A stretch of DNA of 42,590 nt, taken from contig JBHJOP010000115.1 in NCBI GenBank assembly GCA_050329575.1, positions 1 through 42,590 of the forward strand, given 5' to 3'. The position numbers and the translations under genes are program-made. This DNA is from JAUXFS01 sp050329575 (lineage in GTDB: Bacteria; Pseudomonadota; Alphaproteobacteria; Rhodospirillales; Defluviicoccaceae). This document shows, one piece after another, positions 7,746 through 16,878 of the stretch. Positions within the stretch are counted from its first letter, which is position 1. Every line of letters starts with the position of its first letter. Below the pieces are notes generated by a model that was not told where the DNA came from, ran no database searches, and saw only the letters and a program-made list of their open reading frames with translations.

Positions 7746-9620
7746 TCAGGCGCTCCGCCGGCGAACCCGCTCGCCCCGCCGCCGGACGTGCCCGAGTAGG
7801 GCGGTCAACGCCGCCGGCGTTACCCCCGAGATGCGGGCAGCCGCCGCCACTGTTGCCGGTCGCGCCTCGCGCAGCTTGGTGCGTACCTCGTTGGACAGCC
7901 CACCGATCGCATCGAGGTCCAGATCGGGAGGGATCTCCAGCGCTTGATCCCGCCTGAAGGCACGTATATCCGCCTCCTGCCGGTCCACATAGGCGCTATA
8001 GTGCTCGTCATTCTGCAACTGTTCAGCGATATCCGGCGGGATCGCCGCCAGTTCCGGCCACAGGCGGGCCAGCACCGCGACCGTCACCGCGGGATGGCCA
8101 AGCCATTCCGTGGCGTTTCGTTGGCGGCCGTCGCCGGACACCACCACACCTACCTCGCGCAACCGTTGCGGCGGGGCAATCCTGGTCGCAAGTAGCCGGC
8201 GGGCCTTCGCCAACGCCCGTTCCTTCGCCAGGAAGGCGCGGCCGCGCGCGGCGCCGACCAGCCCGAGCCGAATCCCTTCGGGCGTCAGCCGCTGATCGGC
8301 GTTGTCGGCGCGCAGGGACAGCCGGTACTCGGCCCGCGAAGTGAACATTCGGTAGGGCTCGCTGGTCCCAAGAGTCACAAGGTCGTCGACCATTACCCCC
8401 AGGAAGGCCTCGGCGCGGTCGACCAGCAACGGATCGCTTCCCGCCACCGCCAGGGCAGCGTTGGCGCCGGCGATCAGGCCCTGCCCCGCCGCCTCCTCGT
8501 AGCCCGTGGTTCCGTTGATCTGGCCGGCCAGGAACAGCCGCGGCACTCGCCGGCATTCCAGGGACGGCAGCAGCTCGCGCGGATCGACAAAGTCGTATTC
8601 GATCGCATATCCGGGACGCAACATCACGGCCTTCTGCAGACCGGGGATCGTCCGCAGCAGCTCCTCCTGCACGTCCCGCGGCAGCGAGGTGGAGATGCCA
8701 TTGGGATAGACGGTTTGGTCGTCGAGGCCCTCAGGTTCGAGGAAGATCTGGTGGCGATGGCGATCGGCGAAGCGGACGACCTTGTCCTCGATCGACGGGC
8801 AGTAGCGGGGACCAATGCCCTGGATCTGCCCCGAATACAGTGGCGCACGGTGCAGGTTAGCGCGGATCAACGCATGGGACCGCTCGGTGGTGCCGGTGAT
8901 GTGACAGACCACCTGCGGGAGCTCGATCCGCTCGGTCAGATAGGAGAACGGCAACGGCGGATCGTCTCCGGGCTGTACCTCCAATCCCTGCCGCTCGACG
9001 GTGCGCCCGTCGATGCGCGGCGGTGTTCCGGTCTTCAGCCTCCCGAGGCGCAGCCCCAGCCTCTCGAGGGTCCTGGCAAGGCCGACCGCCGCGCGCTCGC
9101 CCACCCGTCCGGCTGCAATCTGCTGCTCACCGATGTGAATGACGCCACGCAGGAAGGTGCCAGTGGTGACCACCACCGCCCCCGCCGGAAACACCGCACC
9201 CCCGTCGGTCCGCACCCCCGCGACAACGCCCGCACTATCGAACACCAAGTCCTCGACCGCGGCGGCAAGGATCGTCAGGTGGTCCTGCTCCCGCAACAAC
9301 GCCGCCATCGCCTTGCGGTACAGGCCGCGGTCGGCCTGCGCCCGCGGTCCGCGCACGGCCGGCCCCTTGCTGCGATTGAGGACACGGAACTGGATGCCGG
9401 CATGGTCGATCGCCCGCGCCATCACGCCGTCGAGGGCATCGACCTCCCGCACCAGCTGGCCCTTCGCGAGCCCTCCGATCGCCGGATTGCACGACATCTC
9501 GCCGATCGTCGCCGCCGAGTGGGTGACCAAAAGCGTCCGGGCGCCAAGGCGCGCCGCCGCTGCCGCAGCCTCGCAGCCCGCGTGCCCGCCGCCAACGACG
9601 ATGACATCGGCCGTGCGCAT
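7746..9620 (-). CDS. mnmG: tRNA uridine-5-carboxymethylaminomethyl modification enzyme MnmG (GidA)
   Basis: A 624-residue FAD enzyme that, with MnmE, installs the carboxymethylaminomethyl group on U34 of tRNAs. The FAD-binding GGGHAGCEAA begins at residue 10, CNPAIGGLAKG is the conserved motif near residue 45, and the C-terminal helical domain (YSAYVDRQEADI onwards) is complete. I chose the ATG at 9620. A TTG at 9662 would add 14 residues not found in the family and would approach the second parS site. Its partner mnmE lies just upstream on the same strand, separated by a parS-containing gap. Confidence 0.97.
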   Translation of the reverse strand: MRTADVIVVGGGHAGCEAAAAAARLGARTLLVTHSAATIGEMSCNPAIGGLAKGQLVREVDALDGVMARAIDHAGIQFRVLNRSKGPAVRGPRAQADRGLYRKAMAALLREQDHLTILAAAVEDLVFDSAGVVAGVRTDGGAVFPAGAVVVTTGTFLRGVIHIGEQQIAAGRVGERAAVGLARTLERLGLRLGRLKTGTPPRIDGRTVERQGLEVQPGDDPPLPFSYLTERIELPQVVCHITGTTERSHALIRANLHRAPLYSGQIQGIGPRYCPSIEDKVVRFADRHRHQIFLEPEGLDDQTVYPNGISTSLPRDVQEELLRTIPGLQKAVMLRPGYAIEYDFVDPRELLPSLECRRVPRLFLAGQINGTTGYEEAAGQGLIAGANAALAVAGSDPLLVDRAEAFLGVMVDDLVTLGTSEPYRMFTSRAEYRLSLRADNADQRLTPEGIRLGLVGAARGRAFLAKERALAKARRLLATRIAPPQRLREVGVVVSGDGRQRNATEWLGHPAVTVAVLARLWPELAAIPPDIAEQLQNDEHYSAYVDRQEADIRAFRRDQALEIPPDLDLDAIGGLSNEVRTKLREARPATVAAAARISGVTPAALTALLGHVRRRGERVRRRSA

Positions 9621-9673
9621 GGCCGTCGTTCTATCGGCCGCCCGCCGTCCTGTCAAAACCAACAGCGCGCCAG

Positions 9674-9689
9674 GGTTTCACGTGAAACA
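9674..9689. promoter_or_regulatory. Second parS-like site
   Basis: The 14-base palindrome GTTTCACGTGAAAC (9675-9688) lies in the mnmE-mnmG gap. Over 16 bases it matches the parS consensus with one mismatch (G for T at the first position). It is about 1.95 kb from the perfect site at 7718-7737. Paired or clustered parS sites beside parAB are usual. Confidence 0.88.
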
Positions 9690-11021
9690 TCACTTGCCGA
9701 TACAGAAGTCGCGAAAGATCACGTCCAGGACATCCTCCACGTCCACCCGCCCGGTGATCCTCCCCAAGGCCCGCGCCGCCAGCCTCAAATCCTCCGCCCC
9801 CCACTCCAGTCCGTTCGCCGTCGCCGCCCGCGCCAGCGCGTCCCGGCACTCCTCCAGGGCCCTCCGGTGGCGCAACCGCGTCAAGGGCGGCGAACCCGCA
9901 TCCTCGACCCGGGCGACGACCCGGTTTCTCAGCTCCGCCACCATCGCCTCGATGCCAGTGCCGCTCCGCGCCGACACCAGGAGCGCCGCCCGTCCCGCAA
10001 ACGTCGGCGCCGCCGCCACTCGTCCGAGGTCGGCCTTGTTGACGACCACCACCGCCCGCTCGTCAATCACCGCCGCGGTCGCCTGGTCCCACGCCGGCCA
10101 CAGCGCGCCGTCGAACACCACCAGGATCACATCGCACTCCCGCATCCGCATCCGCGCCCGGCGCACTCCCTCCTGTTCCACTTCCTCGCCATCGTCGCGC
10201 AGACCGGCGGTATCGGCCATCACCACCGGATAGCCTCCGAGATCCAGCGTCACCTCGATCACGTCCCGCGTCGTCCCCGGTCGGTCGGAGACGATCGCCG
10301 CGCTTCTGCCGGCCAGGAGGTTGAACAGGCTGGACTTGCCGGCGTTGGGCGGACCGACGATCGCCACTTCGATGCCGTCCCGCAGCCGTTCGCCCCGCCG
10401 GCCATCGTCGAGATGGGCTTCGATCTCGCACCGCAGCCGGGCGGTCTCCTCACAAGCCCTCACTTCGAGACCCTCCGGGAGATCCTCGTCGCCGAAATCG
10501 ATCGCAGCCTCGACGTGAGCCAGGATCCGCAGCAGACGCTGCCGCCACCCCTCGTACAACCGCCCGAGCTCGCCTTGCAGCTGCCGCAACGCTTGGCGTC
10601 GCTGCCCCTCGGTCTCCGCGGCGATCAGGTCGGCGAGCCCCTCTGCCGCGGTGAGATCGAGCTTACCGTTCTCGAAAGCACGGCGGGTGAACTCTCCCGG
10701 CTCCGCTGGTCGCAGCCCCTCGCAACCCGCCAGCACTCCCAGCACCCCGTCGGTTACCGCCCGTCCGCCGTGGACGTGCAGCTCTACGACATCCTCGCCA
10801 GTAAAGCTCCCCGGGCCCGGGAACCACAATGCCACCCCTTCGTCAATCGCCTCGCCATCGGCGGTCACGATCCGAACCCGGATTGCGCGGCGCGCCGTCG
10901 GCAGAGCCCGCCCGCTCACCCTCACCAGTGCTCCGCCGGCGTGCGGCCCCGACACACGGATGACAGCGATTCCGGCCCGCCCCACCCCGGACGCCGGCGC
11001 GAAGATCGTGTCAGCCCTCAT
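9690..11021 (-). CDS. mnmE: tRNA modification GTPase MnmE (TrmE/ThdF)
   Basis: A 443-residue GTPase, partner of MnmG in U34 tRNA modification. The N-terminal tetrahydrofolate-binding domain opens with DTIFAPASGVGRAGIAVIR. The G domain has P-loop GPPNAGKSS and DTAGLRD, and the protein ends with the catalytic C-terminal signature FCIGK. The start is judged to be the ATG at 11021, preceded by GGAG at good spacing. A GTG at 11048 would overlap the ferredoxin stop as GTGA and remains possible. Its stop codon lies immediately next to the second parS site. Confidence 0.97.
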   Translation of the reverse strand: MRADTIFAPASGVGRAGIAVIRVSGPHAGGALVRVSGRALPTARRAIRVRIVTADGEAIDEGVALWFPGPGSFTGEDVVELHVHGGRAVTDGVLGVLAGCEGLRPAEPGEFTRRAFENGKLDLTAAEGLADLIAAETEGQRRQALRQLQGELGRLYEGWRQRLLRILAHVEAAIDFGDEDLPEGLEVRACEETARLRCEIEAHLDDGRRGERLRDGIEVAIVGPPNAGKSSLFNLLAGRSAAIVSDRPGTTRDVIEVTLDLGGYPVVMADTAGLRDDGEEVEQEGVRRARMRMRECDVILVVFDGALWPAWDQATAAVIDERAVVVVNKADLGRVAAAPTFAGRAALLVSARSGTGIEAMVAELRNRVVARVEDAGSPPLTRLRHRRALEECRDALARAATANGLEWGAEDLRLAARALGRITGRVDVEDVLDVIFRDFCIGK

Positions 11022-11044
11022 GGCTGCGGGCTCCAGACGGCTGG

Positions 11045-11407
11045 TCACACTCCCCCGTCAGAACTCGGAGGCAAGAGCAGCCGATCGACTCGCCTGCCGC
11101 CGCCGACGTGAGCCAGCAGGATCTCATCGATATCCTCGAAGGTCTCGTATCGGTACCAGACACCCTCCGGATAGACGACCATCGTCGGCCCGTGCTCGCA
11201 GCGATCGAGACACCCTGCTGCGTTGATCCGCACCTTCTCCAGGCCCAGTTCCTTGGCGCGCACCTTCATGTAGTTGCGCAGCCGCTCCGACCCGCGACGG
11301 GCGCAGGAGCCTTTCGGATGCCCCGCGGGCCGGACGTTGGTGCAGCAGAAGACGTGACATCGAAAGAACGGCTCCGAGTCCGCCTCCGTCGACTGGTTGC
11401 TCACCAC
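11045..11407 (-). CDS. Thioredoxin-like [2Fe-2S] ferredoxin
   Basis: A 120-residue protein of the thioredoxin-fold [2Fe-2S] ferredoxin family (COG3411-like). Cysteines at 17, 21, 22, 35, 66 and 70 include the family spacing: one pair 13 apart (22/35) and one 4 apart (66/70, in GCLDRCEHGP), which would ligate the cluster. Following VVYPEGVWY is typical of the family. It is a soluble electron carrier with unknown partners. It abuts the DUF6489-like gene upstream (no gap) and lies 23 bases from mnmE, so the three genes may be cotranscribed. Two extra N-terminal cysteines are noted without assigned role. Confidence 0.88.
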   Translation of the reverse strand: MVSNQSTEADSEPFFRCHVFCCTNVRPAGHPKGSCARRGSERLRNYMKVRAKELGLEKVRINAAGCLDRCEHGPTMVVYPEGVWYRYETFEDIDEILLAHVGGGRRVDRLLLPPSSDGGV

Positions 11408-11665
11408 CTATTCCCTCGCCTCCGACGTCTTGTCCACGGCCCGGGTCATGGTCGTCCAGATGAACTTCTGCCATTGCTCCAGACTCTGGACGCCTGCAGG
11501 CAGCCACATCTTGAACAACGCGTCCGGTTCCATCGCCCCGAGCGTCTTCTTCATCCGCGCCTCGATGTCCGCCATCAACGCCGCCTGCATCGGCTTCACG
11601 TCCGGCAGTCCCAACAGCGTTCGCGCCTCCTCCGGCGTGATGTCGACATCGATGTGGATCTTCAT
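11408..11665 (-). CDS. DUF6489-like small protein
   Basis: An 85-residue acidic, helical protein beginning MKIHIDVDITPEEARTLLGL and containing LEQWQKFIW near the C-terminus. I recognise it as the DUF6489 type common in Rhodospirillales-like alphaproteobacteria; its function is unknown. The ATG at 11665 is preceded by AGGAAGGGG, a strong ribosome binding site; an upstream extension of 13 residues is therefore unlikely. It sits directly before the ferredoxin gene with no gap. The 172-base gap to the divergent gene at 11838 should hold promoters for both directions. Confidence 0.75.
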   Translation of the reverse strand: MKIHIDVDITPEEARTLLGLPDVKPMQAALMADIEARMKKTLGAMEPDALFKMWLPAGVQSLEQWQKFIWTTMTRAVDKTSEARE

Positions 11666-11837
11666 GGCCTTCACCCCTTCCTGAAACCCCTGAACGAGCA
11701 CCACGGCAGCATCCTCGTGCCCCCAAGTTTGGGGTTGTCCCTTGCGACGACAAGCCCAAAATTACAGCAAGGCACCCATCGATCCGGTGCCTCGCTGTTC
11801 CCTCCACCCTCCATCATCTCGTTGGAACGCGCAGCAG

Positions 11838-13874
11838 ATGTCTCGAAACATCCTCTCCCGAGAAACCAGCCCCTATCTCCTTCAGCACAAGGACAACCCC
11901 GTACATTGGCGGCCGTGGCGAAGGGAGACGTTGGATGAGGCCAAACGCCAGGGCAAGCCCATTCTGCTCTCCGTCGGCTACGCCGCCTGCCATTGGTGCC
12001 ACGTCATGGCCCATGAGAGCTTCGAGGACGACGCCGTCGCCGCACTGATGAACGAGCTCTTCGTCAATATCAAAGTCGACCGCGAGGAGCGGCCCGATGT
12101 CGATACGATCTATCAGTCGGCTCTGGCGTTGATGGGCCAGCAGGGCGGCTGGCCGCTGACCATGTTCCTCACCCCGGACGGTGAACCGTTCTGGGGCGGG
12201 ACCTACTTCCCTCCAACCGCTCGCTACGGTCGTCCGGGATTTGTCGACGTGCTGCGCGGCGTCGCCGGGGCCTACCGGAACCAACCCGATACCGTTCGCG
12301 AGAATGTCCTCGCATTGCGCGAGGGACTCTCCAATCTCTCTCGGCCGAGGTCGGGAGAAGGCCTCGACACCTCCGTGCTCGATCAGACCGCCGGCGTCAT
12401 GCTGCGAATGGTCGATGCCCTCCACGGCGGTACGGTCGGGGCGCCGAAGTTCCCGCAACCGATCCTGTTTCGCTTTCTGTGGCGTACCCACAAGCGCACC
12501 AAGGTCGCCCTGTTCAGCAACCCGGTCACAGCCACCCTCGACGCGATGGCGCAGGGCGGCATCTACGACCATCTCGGCGGCGGCTTCGCCCGCTATTCCA
12601 CCGACGAGCGATGGCTGGTGCCGCACTTCGAGAAGATGCTGTACGACAATGCGTTGCTGATCGACTTGCTGGCCGAGGTGTGGCAGGACACCCTCAGCCC
12701 ACTCTATGAGGCACGGATTCGCGAGACCGTGGAATGGGTTACGCGTGAAATGCGAGTCCCACACCCCGAAGGCGGGGCCTTCGCCTTCGCCAGTGCCCTC
12801 GACGCCGACAGCGAGGGGGTCGAGGGCAGATACTACGTCTGGACCGAGGCCGAGATCGATGCCCTGCTTGGCGACCAGGCTGGCGCGTTCAAACGGGCCT
12901 ATGGCGTGACCGCCGCCGGCAACTGGGAAGGGTCCAACATCCTCACCCGCAGCGCGGCTCCCCGCCTTGGCACCGACGATCATGAGCGCTTCCTCGCCCA
13001 TTGCCGCGCGACCCTGTTGGCCGCCCGGGCGCGCCGAGTCCCGCCGGGACGCGACGACAAGGTTCTCGCCGACTGGAACGGCTTGATGATCGCTGCCCTC
13101 GCAAAGGCCTCGGCGGTCTTCGACATCCCGGCTTGGCTCGCCGCGGCCCGCGCCGCCTTCACGTTCGTGACCACCCACATGCAGCAGCGGGACGGCCGTC
13201 TCTTCCACGTCTGGTGCGCCGGCGAGGCCGCCCATGGCGCCGTCATCGACGACTATGCCAACATGGCGCGCGCGGCTCTCGCCCTCCATGAGGTCACCGG
13301 GGAGACGGCCTATCTTGACCAAGCAATCGCGTGGATCGGAACCGCCGACCGCCATTTCTGGGATGCTGACGGCGCTGGCTACTTCCTCAACGCGGACGCC
13401 ACCGACGACGTCATCACCCGACCCAAGACGATCATGGACAACGCCACCCCTTCCGGAAATGGCGTGATGCTCGAGGTGCTGGCCCGCCTTTGCCATCTCA
13501 CCGGCGACACACATTATCGCCAGCGCGCCGACGCCTTGGTGCGACTGTTTTCCGGGGACGCGCCCCAGTACTTGATCAGCATCCCCGGTTTCCTCACCAG
13601 TTTCGAGTTGCTCGCCCAGGCAGTGCAGATCGCCATCATCGGAGACCCCATGGATCCTGCCACCCGTGCCCTGCACCGTCAGTCGCTGGGCACCGGGGTC
13701 CCGTTGCGGGTCATATCACTGGTCCCGCCGGACCAGTCGATGCCACTCACCCATCCCGCGCACGGCAAGTCCACCGTCGACGGCCGTCCCGCCGCCTATG
13801 TCTGCGTCGGCTCGACGTGTGGCCTTCCGATCACGGATCCGGCCGAGTTGAAGGCCGTCCTCGCCACCCTGTAG
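11838..13874 (+). CDS. Thioredoxin domain-containing protein, DUF255 (YyaL/SSP411 family)
   Basis: A 678-residue protein. The N-terminal DUF255 thioredoxin-like domain starts NILSRETSPYLLQHKDNPV, the hallmark opening of the family, and carries a CHWC redox motif at 51-54 (ACHWCHVMAHESF). The rest resembles an (alpha/alpha)6 barrel like those of six-hairpin glycosidases and epimerases (GGIYDHLGGGFARYSTDERW, PHFEKMLYDNA). The physiological substrate of the family is not known. The ATG at 11838 was chosen because the family starts there; an in-frame extension of 32 residues upstream looks non-coding. ogt follows after 10 bases. Confidence 0.92.
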   Translation: MSRNILSRETSPYLLQHKDNPVHWRPWRRETLDEAKRQGKPILLSVGYAACHWCHVMAHESFEDDAVAALMNELFVNIKVDREERPDVDTIYQSALALMGQQGGWPLTMFLTPDGEPFWGGTYFPPTARYGRPGFVDVLRGVAGAYRNQPDTVRENVLALREGLSNLSRPRSGEGLDTSVLDQTAGVMLRMVDALHGGTVGAPKFPQPILFRFLWRTHKRTKVALFSNPVTATLDAMAQGGIYDHLGGGFARYSTDERWLVPHFEKMLYDNALLIDLLAEVWQDTLSPLYEARIRETVEWVTREMRVPHPEGGAFAFASALDADSEGVEGRYYVWTEAEIDALLGDQAGAFKRAYGVTAAGNWEGSNILTRSAAPRLGTDDHERFLAHCRATLLAARARRVPPGRDDKVLADWNGLMIAALAKASAVFDIPAWLAAARAAFTFVTTHMQQRDGRLFHVWCAGEAAHGAVIDDYANMARAALALHEVTGETAYLDQAIAWIGTADRHFWDADGAGYFLNADATDDVITRPKTIMDNATPSGNGVMLEVLARLCHLTGDTHYRQRADALVRLFSGDAPQYLISIPGFLTSFELLAQAVQIAIIGDPMDPATRALHRQSLGTGVPLRVISLVPPDQSMPLTHPAHGKSTVDGRPAAYVCVGSTCGLPITDPAELKAVLATL

Positions 13875-13884
13875 AGTACCGCTC

Positions 13885-14388
13885 ATGACCCATGCGACCC
13901 TGAATACGCCACTCGGTGCGCTGACGTTGTTCGAAGAAGCGGACGCCCTGGTGGCAATAGAATGGGGTGCCGTCGCCGCCAGCCACGCGACCCCGCTGCT
14001 CGACGCTGCCACCGCCCAGATTGACGCCTATTTCGACGGCACGCTGCGGGCGTTCGATTTGCCGCTGCGACCGAAGGGGACCGTCTTCCAGCATTCAGTC
14101 TGGGACGCGCTGCGTGGCATCGGCTACGGCCGCACGGTCACCTACGCACAGCTTGCCGCCGCCCTGGGCTCCGCGGCGCGCGCAGTCGCTTCCGCCTGCG
14201 GCCGTAACCCACTGCCGATCGTCGTTCCCTGCCATCGGGTCATCGCCGCCGATGGCCGCCTCGGCGGCTACTCAAGCGGCGATGGCATCGACACCAAACG
14301 GCTCCTATTGTGCCTCGAGGGCGCGCTCGCATCGCAGCAACCCGATTTTCGTGGCTCGCGCCGCTCGACACCGGGAGCACGCCCATGA
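13885..14388 (+). CDS. ogt: Methylated-DNA--protein-cysteine methyltransferase
   Basis: A 167-residue suicide repair protein that transfers alkyl groups from O6-alkylguanine in DNA to its own cysteine. The active-site motif PCHRV has the acceptor at Cys116, and GRTVTYAQLA (82-91) is the helix-turn-helix that binds DNA. The GYSSG loop follows the active site. The N-terminal domain is short, as in Ogt/AdaB rather than full Ada, and no Ada regulatory domain is present. The stop overlaps the next gene's start (ATGA at 14385-14388). Confidence 0.93.
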   Translation: MTHATLNTPLGALTLFEEADALVAIEWGAVAASHATPLLDAATAQIDAYFDGTLRAFDLPLRPKGTVFQHSVWDALRGIGYGRTVTYAQLAAALGSAARAVASACGRNPLPIVVPCHRVIAADGRLGGYSSGDGIDTKRLLLCLEGALASQQPDFRGSRRSTPGARP

Positions 14389-15362
14389 CCAAGGCTATTC
14401 GTTTTCATCGCACCGGCGGTCCGGACGTCCTGTGCTGGGAAGACGTGGAGATTGGCGCCCCCGGGCCCGGCGATCTCTGCATCCGGCAGACTGCCGTCGG
14501 TCTCAACTACATCGATGTCTACCATCGCACCGGGCTCTATCCCGTGCCTTCGCTGCCTTCGGGGATCGGCATGGAGGCAGCCGGTGTGGTCGAAGCCATC
14601 GGATCCGATGTCACAGGGGTGTCTGTCGGTCAGCGGGTGGCCTATGCCAGTGGTCCGGTTGGCAGCTATGCCGAGCGGCGCCTAATGGCCGAAAGCCGCG
14701 TCGTCATCCTGCCCGACGCCATCTCCGATCGACAGGCGGCGGCCATGATGCTCCAGGGATTGACCGCGCAGTACCTCTTGCGACGTACCTACCGAGTTCA
14801 GCCGGGCGATACCGTCCTCATCCACGCCGCCGCCGGCGGGGTCGGGCTCATCGCCTGTCAATGGGCGAAACACCTCGGTGCCACGGTCATCGGTACCGTC
14901 GGCACCGATGCCAAAGCTGATCTTGCCAAGGCCAATGGCTGCGATTTCGCGATCGTCTATACCCGTGAGAACTTCGTCACCCGCGTGCGCGAGATCACCG
15001 CACAATCCGGGGTCGCAGTCGTCTACGACTCGGTCGGCAAGACGACCTTCGACGGCTCCCTCGACTGCCTGAGACCGCTCGGCATGATGGTCAGCTTCGG
15101 CAATGCCTCCGGCCCCGTCCCGCCTTTCGATCCCGGCCGGCTAGCTACCAAGGGCTCGCTGTTCCTTACCCGCCCGACGCTGATGACCTACACCGAGAAA
15201 CCGGAGGATCTGCAAGCCGCGGCGCAAGAGCTCTTCGATGTCGTGGCGGGCGATCACGTCCGGATCACCATCAACCAGACCTATCCTCTGAGAGACGCAG
15301 CCCGCGCTCATGCTGATCTGGAAGCGCGGAAAACCATGGGATCAACGGTTCTGCTCCCGTAA
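14385..15362 (+). CDS. NADPH:quinone oxidoreductase (zinc-free MDR family)
   Basis: A 325-residue medium-chain dehydrogenase/reductase of the QOR type. It begins MTKAIRFHRTGGPDVL, has the family stretch GLNYIDVYHRTGLYP, and the Rossmann nucleotide-binding loop AAAGGVGLIACQWAK lies near residue 150. No structural or catalytic zinc cysteine cluster is present, which fits quinone reductases rather than alcohol dehydrogenases. It would reduce quinones or other enones with NADPH. The ATG at 14385 overlaps the ogt stop, so DUF255 gene, ogt and this gene form an operon. It ends 19 bases before rho, which converges. Confidence 0.92.
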   Translation: MTKAIRFHRTGGPDVLCWEDVEIGAPGPGDLCIRQTAVGLNYIDVYHRTGLYPVPSLPSGIGMEAAGVVEAIGSDVTGVSVGQRVAYASGPVGSYAERRLMAESRVVILPDAISDRQAAAMMLQGLTAQYLLRRTYRVQPGDTVLIHAAAGGVGLIACQWAKHLGATVIGTVGTDAKADLAKANGCDFAIVYTRENFVTRVREITAQSGVAVVYDSVGKTTFDGSLDCLRPLGMMVSFGNASGPVPPFDPGRLATKGSLFLTRPTLMTYTEKPEDLQAAAQELFDVVAGDHVRITINQTYPLRDAARAHADLEARKTMGSTVLLP

Positions 15363-15381
15363 GCCGCGTCTTACACGCCCG

Positions 15382-16638
15382 TCACGCATTCATTGCCGAG
15401 AAAAAGTCCTTGTTGTTCTTCGATGTTCTCAACTTCTCTAGAAGGAATTCCATCGCATCGACCACTCCCATCGGCATCAGAACCCGTCGCAGGACCCACA
15501 TTTTCGACAATGTTGCCTTATCGACTAGTAGTTCTTCCTTTCTGGTCCCCGACTTGGTGATGTCGATGCTCGGCCAGGTCCGCTTGTCGGCCAGCTTGCG
15601 GTCAAGGATGATCTCCGAATTTCCGGTTCCCTTGAACTCCTCGAAAATCACTTCGTCCATGCGGGAACCGGTGTCGATCAGTGCTGTTGAAATGATCGTT
15701 AGCGATCCACCCTCCTCGATGTTGCGTGCCGCTCCGAAGAACCGTTTCGGTCGCTGGAGGGCGTTGGCATCCACGCCGCCGGTCAATACTTTCCCAGAGG
15801 ACGGCACGACGGTGTTGTAGGCCCGCGCGAGGCGGGTGATCGAGTCGAGCAGAATGACGACGTCACGCTTATGCTCGACCAACCGCTTCGCCTTTTCGAT
15901 CACCATCTCGGTCACCTGGACGTGACGCGATGCAGGCTCGTCGAAGGTGGAACTGATCACCTCTCCCTTGACGGACCGGGCCATGTCGGTCACTTCCTCG
16001 GGCCGTTCGTCGATCAGCAACACGATCAGATAGCAATCCGGATGATTGTGGGCGATAGAATGGGCGATATTCTGCAGCATCACGGTCTTGCCGGTGCGTG
16101 GTGGTGCGACGATCAGCGCCCTCTGGCCCTTGCCAATGGGCGTGATCAGATCGATAACCCGACAGGTTAGATCCTTGGTGGACGGGTCTTCGATCTCCAT
16201 CACCAGGCGCCGCTCAGGATAGAGCGGTGTCAGATTGTCGAAATTGATCCGGTGCCGCACTTCCGTCGGGTCAGCGAAGTTGATCCGAGTCACCCGGAGC
16301 AAAGCGAAGTACCGTTCCCCCTCCTTCGGAGAGCGGATCTCGCCCTCGACGGTGTCACCAGTCCGCAGCCCAAAGCGTCGTACCTGGCTTGGCGAGACAT
16401 AGATGTCGTCCGGGCCTGGAAGATAATTGGCCTCTGGCGATCTTAGGAAGCCGAAACCGTCCTGAAGCACTTCCAGGACGCCATCGCCGAATATGGAGAC
16501 CTCATTCTCCGCCATTTGTTTGAGTATGGCAAACATCATCTCCTGCTTTCGTAAAGAACTTGCATTCTCTATTTGCAGTTCTTCAGCATAAGTCAAGAGA
16601 TCACCCGGCGTTTTCGCCTTTAGTTCCTTGAGATTCAT
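15382..16638 (-). CDS. rho: Transcription termination factor Rho
   Basis: A 418-residue hexameric RNA helicase that terminates transcripts. The N-terminal helical domain (MNLKELKAKTPGDLLTYAEE) is followed by the cold-shock-type RNA-binding fold with DGFGFLRS (60-67), then the ATPase domain with Walker A APPRTGKT at 178-185 and LLIDERPEEVTD as Walker B and neighbouring elements. Length and all motifs are normal. Rho is commonly autoregulated through its leader, and a 240-base upstream gap is available here. It lies on the leftward arm from the putative origin, behind hemJ. Confidence 0.98.
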   Translation of the reverse strand: MNLKELKAKTPGDLLTYAEELQIENASSLRKQEMMFAILKQMAENEVSIFGDGVLEVLQDGFGFLRSPEANYLPGPDDIYVSPSQVRRFGLRTGDTVEGEIRSPKEGERYFALLRVTRINFADPTEVRHRINFDNLTPLYPERRLVMEIEDPSTKDLTCRVIDLITPIGKGQRALIVAPPRTGKTVMLQNIAHSIAHNHPDCYLIVLLIDERPEEVTDMARSVKGEVISSTFDEPASRHVQVTEMVIEKAKRLVEHKRDVVILLDSITRLARAYNTVVPSSGKVLTGGVDANALQRPKRFFGAARNIEEGGSLTIISTALIDTGSRMDEVIFEEFKGTGNSEIILDRKLADKRTWPSIDITKSGTRKEELLVDKATLSKMWVLRRVLMPMGVVDAMEFLLEKLRTSKNNKDFFSAMNA

Positions 16639-16878
16639 GCTCGACTTGCGACTCCGGTTGAGATGGCAACGACAACCGACGCCCGGACCCGGGAACCACC
16701 CGCGTTGAGGCTTTGTCGGTGTTGGGGACGGATCTACGATCCCTGCGACGAGGGCGAAGGCCCGCGCTTCCTTGAGGTAAATTAAGATGATTCGGAGAAA
16801 ATTCGTGACGCTCGATCGTGAATAGAATGACTCACATCATTGCCGCCTGTCAAACACAGAATCGATTCGATCGGTGCC
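16639..16878 (-). promoter_or_regulatory. rho leader and possible promoter
   Basis: This 240-base gap lies between hemJ and rho and holds no credible gene. On the reverse strand an exact TTGACA is present at 16853-16848, and the TTCTATTC region downstream could hold a poor -10. The remaining ~200 bases would be an untranslated rho leader, fitting the long leaders known for rho autoregulation. The promoter is a weak prediction. Confidence 0.35.

Noticed and set aside
8715..11111. A 798-codon open frame antisense to mnmG and mnmE
   Set aside because: Both real genes carry full conserved motifs on the other strand.
11814..13676. A 620-codon open frame antisense to the DUF255 gene
   Set aside because: The plus-strand frame has the CHWC motif and family opening; the antisense frame has no domain.
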